A DNA stretch of 64,000 nt from Chamaecyparis obtusa (taxonomy: Eukaryota; Streptophyta; Pinopsida; Cupressales; Cupressaceae), in the NCBI GenBank assembly GCA_027943335.1, contig BSBK01006025.1, positions 248,001-312,000 on the forward strand. The letters run 5' to 3'. Below the pieces are notes generated by a model. That model was not told where the DNA came from, did no database searches, and saw nothing but the letters and a program-made list of their open reading frames with translations. A program made the translations under genes and the position numbers. Shown piece by piece: positions 57,681 through 64,000 of the stretch (the first letter of the stretch is position 1; each line of letters begins with the position of its first letter).

Positions 57681-60242
57681 CTAAAATTCCTTATACCTCC
57701 TTTTCTCATATGCCTTAGCCTTATACTGTGCGTTCATCTTGGTAATATGCTTCCTCACCTCCCCATGGATGTTCTTCAAGTGTTCTGCAAAATCCTCAAC
57801 TTCAGCACTACTTATTTCTCCTTTATCTATCTTCCTCAATTCAGATGCATTTCTTGGACTACTTCCATATACAATCTGGAATGGTGATTTACCAGTGCTC
57901 CTGTTGACAGAATTATTGTATGCAAATTCTACCTGTGGTAAAATCAAATCCCATCTCGTTGGCTTATCTCCAACCAAACATCTCAGCAAATTTCCCAAAC
58001 TCCTATTCACCACCTCTGTCTGTCCATCAGTCTGTGGATGATGTGATGAACTGAACTTCAAATCTGTCTTCAACTTCTTCCACAATGTACGCCAGAAATA
58101 TCCAACAAACTTAGTGTCCCGATCTGAAACTATGGTCTTTGGCAAACCATGAAGTCTCACTACTTCTCTGAAAAACAATTCTGCTACATGAACAGCATCA
58201 TTAGTCTTCTTGCAGGGAATGAAATGTGCCATCTTTGAAAATCTGTCAACCACCACAAAAATTGAATCATGTCCCCGCTGAGTCCTCGGTAAACCAAGAA
58301 CAAAGTCCATGCTGATATCCTCCCAAGGCTTCTCTGGTATAGGTAATGGCTGATACAATCCTGTATTCTGCTTCACTCCTTTGGCCATCTGACATACTCT
58401 GCAACTTTGTACAAACTTCTTCACATCTTGCTGCAATTGTGGCCAATAATAATTCTCACCAACCAAAGCAAAGGTTTTATCACGACCAAAATGTCCAGCC
58501 AATCCTCCACTATGCTTCTCCTTGATGAGATTCTCCCTCATAGAACTTCGTGGAATGCACAACTGACTCCCTCTGAATAGCATATCATCCTGGATGATGA
58601 AATCCAACCATTTCATTCTGTCTAGAGTAACAGGTTCTATACAAGCTTTCCAAGCTTCACCAAAATCAGGATCCTCTGGATACAAATTCTTAAGTTCCTT
58701 GAACCCAACCACTTCAATCTGCATTTCTGTCAGCAATAGTTGCCTTCTGCTAAGAGCATCTGCAACCCTATTAGACTTTCCACTCTTATGTTTCAAAACA
58801 AATGTATAACTCTGCAAAAACTCAACCCATTTCAAATGCCTCTGATTCAACTTTTCTTGACTATTCAAATATTGCAAAGCTTGATGATCAGTATACAAAA
58901 CAAACTCCTTAAGAAGCAGATAATGTCTCCACTTCTTTAATGCCTGAACTATAGCATAAAATTCTTGATCATAAACAAAATATTTCCTCTTGGCATCATT
59001 TAACTTCTCACTGAAATACGCAACAGGTTTACCTTCTTGGCTCATAACAGCTCCTATTGCAGTACCACTAGCATCACAATCTACTTGAAACACCTTATTA
59101 AAATCTGGAAGTGCTAAAACAGGTTGTTCTGTAACTTTTTGTTTCAATAATTGAAAACTCTTTTCTGCCCCATTAGTCCACTTAAACTCTTTTCTATCCC
59201 CTCTCATTGTTTCAGTCAAGGGTCCACAAATACCGCTAAAATTTCGGATAAACTTTCTGTAAAAGCTAGCCAAACCATGAAAAGATCTTACCTCAGTAGC
59301 ACTCCTTGGAGTAGGCCATTCAAGGATAGCCTGTACCTTCTCTGGGTCCATTTTTAGACCTTCTGCTGAAACTACAAATCCCAAATACACTAACTCTTTC
59401 TTCACAAAACTGCACTTCTTCAAATTAATCAACAATTTCTCTTCTCTCAACTTCTCAAATACCATACGAATATGCATCATATGCTCCTCCAATGTCTTAC
59501 TAAAGATCAAAATATCATCTAGGTAAACAATGACAAACTTACCCATAAATTCTTTCAGAACCTCGTTCATGAGCCACATGAAAGTGCTCGGTGCATTGGT
59601 TAGCCCAAAAGGCATGACTAACCACTCATATAGTCCTTCCTTTGTCTTGAAGATAGTCTTCCATTCATCTCCTTCTCTGATCCGAATCTGGTGATATCCA
59701 CTCTTCAGATCTATCTTTGAAAAATACACAACTCCACTCAAACAATCCATAATATCATCCATTCGTGGCAATGGAAACCTGTACTTGATTGTAATCTTGT
59801 TTATTGCCCTAGAATCTGTACACATCCTCCATTCTCCATTCTTCTTTGGTGCTAATACTGCTGGTACAGCACAGGGACTCAGACTCTCACGGATCAATCC
59901 TTTCTCTAACAGTTCATGTACTTGTCTGTTCAACTCCGCACTTTCTGCAGGTGTCATTCTGTGTGTTGCCTTATTCGGCAAACTTGCTCCTGGGATCAAG
60001 TCCATCTGATGACTGATCTTCCTGACTGGTGGTAATCCATCAGGCACGTTATCGGATACAATATCTTGAAACTTATTCAACAAATCTGCAACTTCTACAG
60101 GAACATCTTCTACTTCCTCTTTACCAGCTTTTGGAATTAAAGCAAAACATACATGCTCATGCCTCATACCATCTAGGAAATTTCTTCCATCAACAAAAGT
60201 TATCCTTGCATTACCACATACCTTTTCTTCAGTCTCCTTCAA
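57681..60242 (-). CDS. pol of B: RT, RNase H and integrase core (853 codons open)
   Basis: RT: SLSPCAVPAVLAPKKNGEWR (about residues 121-140), FSKIDLKSGYHQIRI, catalytic YLDD at 240-243. RNase H: VDCDASGTAIGAVMSQEGKP near 380 and LYTDHQALQYLNSQEKLNQR. Integrase: H-H-C-C near residues 590-635 (HSGGLAGHFGRD, CRVCQ), then core D, D, E in SMDFVLG, SDRDTKF and GQTEVVNR. It stops at TAG 57681-57683 inside EFQVGDEV (glutamine expected), so the chromodomain is lost without readthrough. The upstream start is arbitrary because the frame is broken before it. It is the longest open frame in the window. Confidence 0.9.
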   Translation of the reverse strand: MKETEEKVCGNARITFVDGRNFLDGMRHEHVCFALIPKAGKEEVEDVPVEVADLLNKFQDIVSDNVPDGLPPVRKISHQMDLIPGASLPNKATHRMTPAESAELNRQVHELLEKGLIRESLSPCAVPAVLAPKKNGEWRMCTDSRAINKITIKYRFPLPRMDDIMDCLSGVVYFSKIDLKSGYHQIRIREGDEWKTIFKTKEGLYEWLVMPFGLTNAPSTFMWLMNEVLKEFMGKFVIVYLDDILIFSKTLEEHMMHIRMVFEKLREEKLLINLKKCSFVKKELVYLGFVVSAEGLKMDPEKVQAILEWPTPRSATEVRSFHGLASFYRKFIRNFSGICGPLTETMRGDRKEFKWTNGAEKSFQLLKQKVTEQPVLALPDFNKVFQVDCDASGTAIGAVMSQEGKPVAYFSEKLNDAKRKYFVYDQEFYAIVQALKKWRHYLLLKEFVLYTDHQALQYLNSQEKLNQRHLKWVEFLQSYTFVLKHKSGKSNRVADALSRRQLLLTEMQIEVVGFKELKNLYPEDPDFGEAWKACIEPVTLDRMKWLDFIIQDDMLFRGSQLCIPRSSMRENLIKEKHSGGLAGHFGRDKTFALVGENYYWPQLQQDVKKFVQSCRVCQMAKGVKQNTGLYQPLPIPEKPWEDISMDFVLGLPRTQRGHDSIFVVVDRFSKMAHFIPCKKTNDAVHVAELFFREVVRLHGLPKTIVSDRDTKFVGYFWRTLWKKLKTDLKFSSSHHPQTDGQTEVVNRSLGNLLRCLVGDKPTRWDLILPQVEFAYNNSVNRSTGKSPFQIVYGSSPRNASELRKIDKGEISSAEVEDFAEHLKNIHGEVRKHITKMNAQYKAKAYEKRRYKEF

Positions 60243-61769
60243 TGGTTTTAGCTTATGTCACACTCCATCCTTTGTCAGGGAATAGGTATTCGCACGGCCA
60301 TCATGTACAGCACATCTGTCAAACTGCCGTGGTCTACCCAATAACATATGACATGCATCCATAGAGATGATATCACATAGTACCTCATCTTGGTACCTGC
60401 CGATCTTGAACTTCACTAGGCATTGTTCATTGACCATGACCTTGTGGTCATCCTATACCTAGGCAATCCGATATGGATGTGGGTGTTTCTGTCTCTTGAG
60501 CTTCAACTTTGTCACCATCTCTTCTGACACCAAATTGTTAGTGCTTCCACTATCAATAATCACATCACAGCATTTACCTTCACACTTGCACCTGGTGCGA
60601 AACAGGCTCCTCCTTTGCTCAGGTTCATTCTCACCACTCAACAGGACTCTTCTGTTAATCAACGTTTCTCCTCTTTTAGCATCTTCAGAATTTGATGATC
60701 TGGCATCTTCATCTACATGTGCAACTCTGGCCTGGCCTTCATTTCTCCTGTTTGTTCTGCCTTGGCGCTGAGGACATTCAAATGCCCTATGACCTTCTTC
60801 TCCACAGTGAAAACATGTTCCATGGAAGCCACCTCTTCCAGATCCTTGTCCTCTTCCTCTTCCTCTCTGATCTCTATTATTCTGATCCTGGAAGCGATTG
60901 GAATTATTTCCTCGCTGATTCTGACTGCTACTAGCCTCATCCTTCTTTTTCGAATCTTCATTTCGACCACCATATGATCATCCACCAGATCATCCACCGC
61001 GACCTCTTCCGTTTTGTCTGCTCTCAAACTTCTTATTCAGCTTTTCCTCTACTTTTAGGGCAAACTGGTATGCCTCTTCAATACTGTTCATTCGAACCAG
61101 ATTCAGCTCCTCCTGAATGCTCGGCCTTAACCCATTAAGGTATCAGGCAACTTTCTCCTTATCAGCTTCTACATGGCCTATTCTGATGAGAAGTCGATAG
61201 AAATCCTCTGTATACTCCTGAACAGATCTTCCTGCTTGCTTCAAACTCTACATTTTCTTCAATAGGTCAAGCTCATAATCAACAGGAATGAACTGTCGCT
61301 TCAATTTATCCACCATCTGATCCCATCTCGTAATTTTCTCCTTTCCCCTTCTATTTCGCTCCAACTGAATCTCTTGCCACCATATCTTCGCATGACCTTT
61401 CAGTCTAGCCTTCGCAAATTTGACCCTATCAGGATCCTCAACATCTTCATACTCAAAATATTCTTCACATTCATTGATCCAGTCGATCAATTCCTCTGGG
61501 TTAAGATTTCTAGAAAATGTAGGAACCTCAATCTTAGGTCTTTTCCCAATCTTGGAAATCGCCCGAAAAAGTCTTTCTTCCTCCTGGTTCACAATTTCAA
61601 CTTCTCCTTCTTGATATTCTTCTTTGGCTTCATCCTCACTTTCGTCTCTGACATTAAGATTCATTCCTCTGCGAATCTCTTCTTGCAATGCTCGCACTTG
61701 TCTCTGCAGCTCTCTAACCTTAGGTGTCACAACACCAGCTCTTCCGCCACGTTCCCTTCGTGGAGGCAT
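60243..61769 (-). pseudogene. gag and protease of B
   Basis: Starts MPPRRERGGRAGVVTPKVRE at 61769; coiled-coil-like heptads, then the retrotransposon gag core (FAKARLKGHAKIWWQEI), stopping at TAG 61248. Homology continues: SLKQAGRSVQEYTEDFYRLL, an RG-rich stretch, the CCHC knuckle CFHCGEEGHRAFEC (about 60776-60817), and the protease site VIIDSGSTNNLVSEEM (about 60500-60570). Stops near 61144, 60977-60990, 60459 and 60256. Gag packages the RNA; the protease matures Gag-Pol. Confidence 0.85.
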
Positions 61770-61856
61770 TTTCACGATGCGCACTGAAACCCTAGCCACG
61801 GTCCTGCTGCAAACTGCCTCACAGTCGGTGATCTGTTTACACACTCAAGAACTCCT

Positions 61857-61868
61857 GCTCTGATACCA
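61857..61868 (-). promoter_or_regulatory. primer binding site of B (initiator tRNA-Met)
   Basis: Minus strand TGGTATCAGAGC, two bases after the 5' LTR, the usual plant iMet site. Confidence 0.92.
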
Positions 61869-61870
61869 CT

Positions 61871-62693
61871 TGATGAAGGGTGCTCCCCTTAATACCACAA
61901 ACACATAACAACAACAATATGCAAGAACAGAAAATTGGCTTCTTATTATCTCCACAAATGTGGAATTACAAACTTTCAGAATTACAATATGCAAAGCCAC
62001 ATGGGCATTCCCTTACAATATTCTATAGGACAAAGCCTCGAACTATTACCCAGAACTATTCTGAACTGCCTAAGACAATAATACAGCCTTCCTTATATAG
62101 GCAATTATCCACCGCCTGGGAAGGTTCCAAAATTTTAGCCAATAAGGCCGACCAAACTTAGAATTATTTTACTTTATTACATCATAGTCGGCTCAAGATA
62201 ACCTTTGAAACCCGAACAGAAATTTTGAAGAAAATTATTTTTTGCCATTTCGGGTGACCCAACTTCCAAAGACCATAAGTCATCACCAGTTGACCCGCTC
62301 GGCTATTATAACCCCATTTCAAAAACGCCACGAAGCGCTCTACAGGCTTGACTCGCGCAAGCACCTGTCACCCAAATTTTTGACCTCATCCGGGGCCTCT
62401 AAAGCCTTCAAAACTGAGTTCGAAGTTTCTGTATCCTGCTGCCAATACCGAAAATCTTCAATATCTTCAAAACTACACCTGATCTAGCCATGAAACTTTG
62501 CTGGCAGACTTATATGACCAAAATGAACCTCCAAGAAAGAAATCAGATCATTCTGAGCACATACAAAAATTACCAAAAATAGTAACTTTCCATAAATAGC
62601 AGCTCTGCACAAAATAGCCCTTATTGAATTAAAAAACAGAAATATTTTCGGGTGATGCAAGATTGCTCTTACACCCAGGATGCTCCTGCATCA
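61871..62693 (-). repeat. 5' LTR of B
   Basis: 823 bp, TG/CA ends, TATATAAGG on the minus strand at 62091-62099. Nearly identical to 56400-57222. Confidence 0.93.
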
Positions 62694-62698
62694 AAAAA

Positions 62699-63682
62699 TG
62701 GAGTTGACTAGGTGGTAGAGTGAACAAAAATTGAAGTAGAAACATGGAAAACATATTCACTGGTGGTTATCACTCAGACGAATAGTTAACAAAAGTCAAA
62801 ACAAGAATAAACTTCAGTTAAATAAGGGTTAAAATTACTCAACGAAGCCTCAATGATGAATAAAAGCTGCACAAAGTGGTTTTCCAACTTGCACATCAAG
62901 TTTTCACTTCAGGATATTGGTCAAATATTAGTCGAAATTGGTCAACTCTCATATTTTAATGGTCAAACAGTGTTCTTTTAACACTAAAATTGATCCTAAT
63001 TGAATTATGATAGATTCTAAATAGTTCATACTCGATCCAGACTAATTTCTATCACTTGAACATCTTCATCGATGCTTGACAACAAGATTTTATCAAATTT
63101 CTATTCTGATTTTGGTCCTGAGGGGGCATAATCATACCTAAAAAAATCATTTCAAATCAAACAAATCCTCAACACTAGGGGCATGACAATTTTCTTCAAT
63201 TCAAGTTGAAATTGTTGAGTAATTAACTTCATAAAAAATCATATCAAGTTTATTATCTATGCCTAGATAAAATCTTTCTGACATTGATCAATTTCATCGC
63301 TTCAAATCAAATTGATTATTTTTCATCATCGCGATCTTTCAGATATTCAATTTCATAGCACCAAATCAAACTGGATATTTTAGATAACTTCTATTGATCT
63401 TTGTTTAATCAAGCTTGGAGTTGGTATGGTCGATTTTTGTTTAGTCAAGTTCAAAATTGATAGCTTAAAATTTTCCAATCATGTTGAATTTTATTTGATC
63501 AAGCTCAGAATTCTCAAAATTTAGAGTACTTCCTGCTGCTATCTAAATCTCTTAGAATTCAGAGTAGTTCCAGTTGCTCTCTAAATCTACTTGAACCTAG
63601 AATGGTTTCATCTCTTCCTATTAGACCATTCTCTAAATCAACATCTCTTTTATTTGAATCATTGTGTTTCTCACATAGAAAT
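62699..63682 (+). other. 3' tail of C
   Basis: AT-rich, no gene. It contains GAGGGGGCATAATCATACC near 63120, like GAGGGGGCATATCATTGG in E1 (about 50053), and GGGGCATGAC near 63179. It corresponds to the antisense-promoter-to-PPT segment. Confidence 0.55.
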
Positions 63683-63697
63683 TCAAAGAGGCGAAAA
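63683..63697 (+). promoter_or_regulatory. polypurine tract of C
   Basis: CAAAGAGGCGAAAA directly before TG, matching CAAAGAGGGGCATT in E1 and E2. Confidence 0.65.
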
Positions 63698-64000
63698 TGT
63701 AATCACCCTAAATTAGGCTAGTAGAACCAAAGACACTATTTTCCCTAATTCAGAATAATCTCCTAGTTCTGTTAATTCAATTATTTGATTATTAACATAA
63801 AATTGATAAAATCAATAAAATTCCTTAACCAAGCACTTAAACATCATCAATTGATCAAAAAATCATGTTAATTACCTCTAGCCTAATTAATTAAATCAAT
63901 TTTGCTTAAATACATGGCTAAAGTAATTAATTAAAACCAATTAATTAAAAGACTTAAAATAAATGTCACCTCTCAAGGGACAAGGAAAAAACCAACCAAT
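63698..64000 (+). repeat. start of the 3' LTR of C, cut by the window edge
   Basis: Begins TGTAATCACCC like the E1/E2 LTRs but diverges soon after. 303 bp are visible. It ends with AAGGGACAAGGAAAAAACC, which resembles the E1 LTR region around its CAACCACAAAGGGAGG stretch. Confidence 0.65.

Larger units (their letters stand above)
56400..62693 (-). mobile_element. B: Ty3/Gypsy chromovirus, 6.3 kb
   Basis: Minus strand. 5' LTR 61871-62693 and 3' LTR 56400-57222, both exactly 823 bp; AAAAA flanks on both sides (56395-56399 and 62694-62698). The primer site matches initiator tRNA-Met. Gag with CCHC knuckle, DSG protease, RT with YLDD, RNase H, integrase and a C-terminal chromodomain make it a chromovirus; sequence style is CRM- or Galadriel-like, which I cannot separate by eye. 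I counted about 16 LTR differences, almost all transitions, so it is the youngest of the coding elements here, yet it has stops in gag, near the protease and in the chromodomain. Confidence 0.93.
55982..64000 (+). mobile_element. C: 3' end of another Tat-type element, interrupted by B
   Basis: 55982-56399 and 62699-64000 flank element B. They contain an antisense first exon with donor (56074-56154), GAGGGGGCAT-type motifs (63120, 63177), a polypurine tract and the start of an LTR (TGTAATCACCC at 63698). The order is that of E1 and E2, but the sequence is clearly diverged, so C is a related subfamily. Its pol is not visible; the left end is cut by D0. Confidence 0.7.

Noticed and set aside
60029..60364. 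Plus-strand open frames over element B pol and gag (e.g. 60029-60364, 61374-61787)
   Set aside because: Reverse shadows of recognised protease, RT and gag; no family resemblance.

Overview
The window looks like a land-plant genome with very high repeat content. It holds no host gene that I can recognise. Essentially everything is LTR retrotransposon: dual-RNase-H Ty3/Gypsy elements of the Tat type, one chromovirus, and one element with ~3 kb direct repeats and no coding capacity. The depth of nesting and the AT-rich, stop-ridden copies suggest a giant-genome plant, possibly a gymnosperm, but the sequence alone does not prove that.

Layout. (1) 1-13599: Tat element A on the minus strand, with its 5' LTR at 12666-13599 and its 3' LTR beyond the left edge. 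(2) 13600-14704: unassigned non-coding DNA. (3) 14705-55981: element D0, probably minus strand, with two long direct repeats around a ~1 kb non-coding interior. Its left repeat is split by (4) E1, a ~16.7 kb plus-strand Tat element at 17051-51358 with a perfect ATATG target duplication. (5) E2, a 17.6 kb element of the same family at 18146-35767, sits inside the leader of E1. (6) A 994-bp element with terminal inverted repeats (23691-24684) sits inside E2. (7) 55982-56399 plus 62699-64000: the 3' end of a further plus-strand Tat element, C, including the start of its 3' LTR. (8) 56400-62693: chromovirus B, minus strand, inserted in C with two 823-bp LTRs.

The Tat elements share one plan: LTR, tRNA-Lys-type primer site, a long leader with family-specific degenerate repeat arrays, gag with a C-x2-H/Y-x4-H-x4-C knuckle, protease, a G-patch-like segment, RT, RNase H, a second (archaeal-type) RNase H, integrase, short hairpin repeats just after the integrase stop, and then, in E1 and E2, an antisense gene before the 3' LTR. 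That antisense gene encodes a plant-mobile-domain (PMD, MAIN/MAIL-like) protein. It has its own TATA box, a short first exon, and a first intron packed with the same GCGCTTTTGC-type repeats that fill the sense leader. First-exon relics of the same gene are visible in A and C, so four elements in this window carry traces of it.

All copies are broken by stops and frameshifts. E1 and E2 share five in-frame stops at homologous codons, which suggests that both were copied from an already defective template and mobilised in trans. The antisense PMD unit, the mirrored repeat arrays, the small leader ORF and the conserved post-integrase hairpins are the parts most worth following up.
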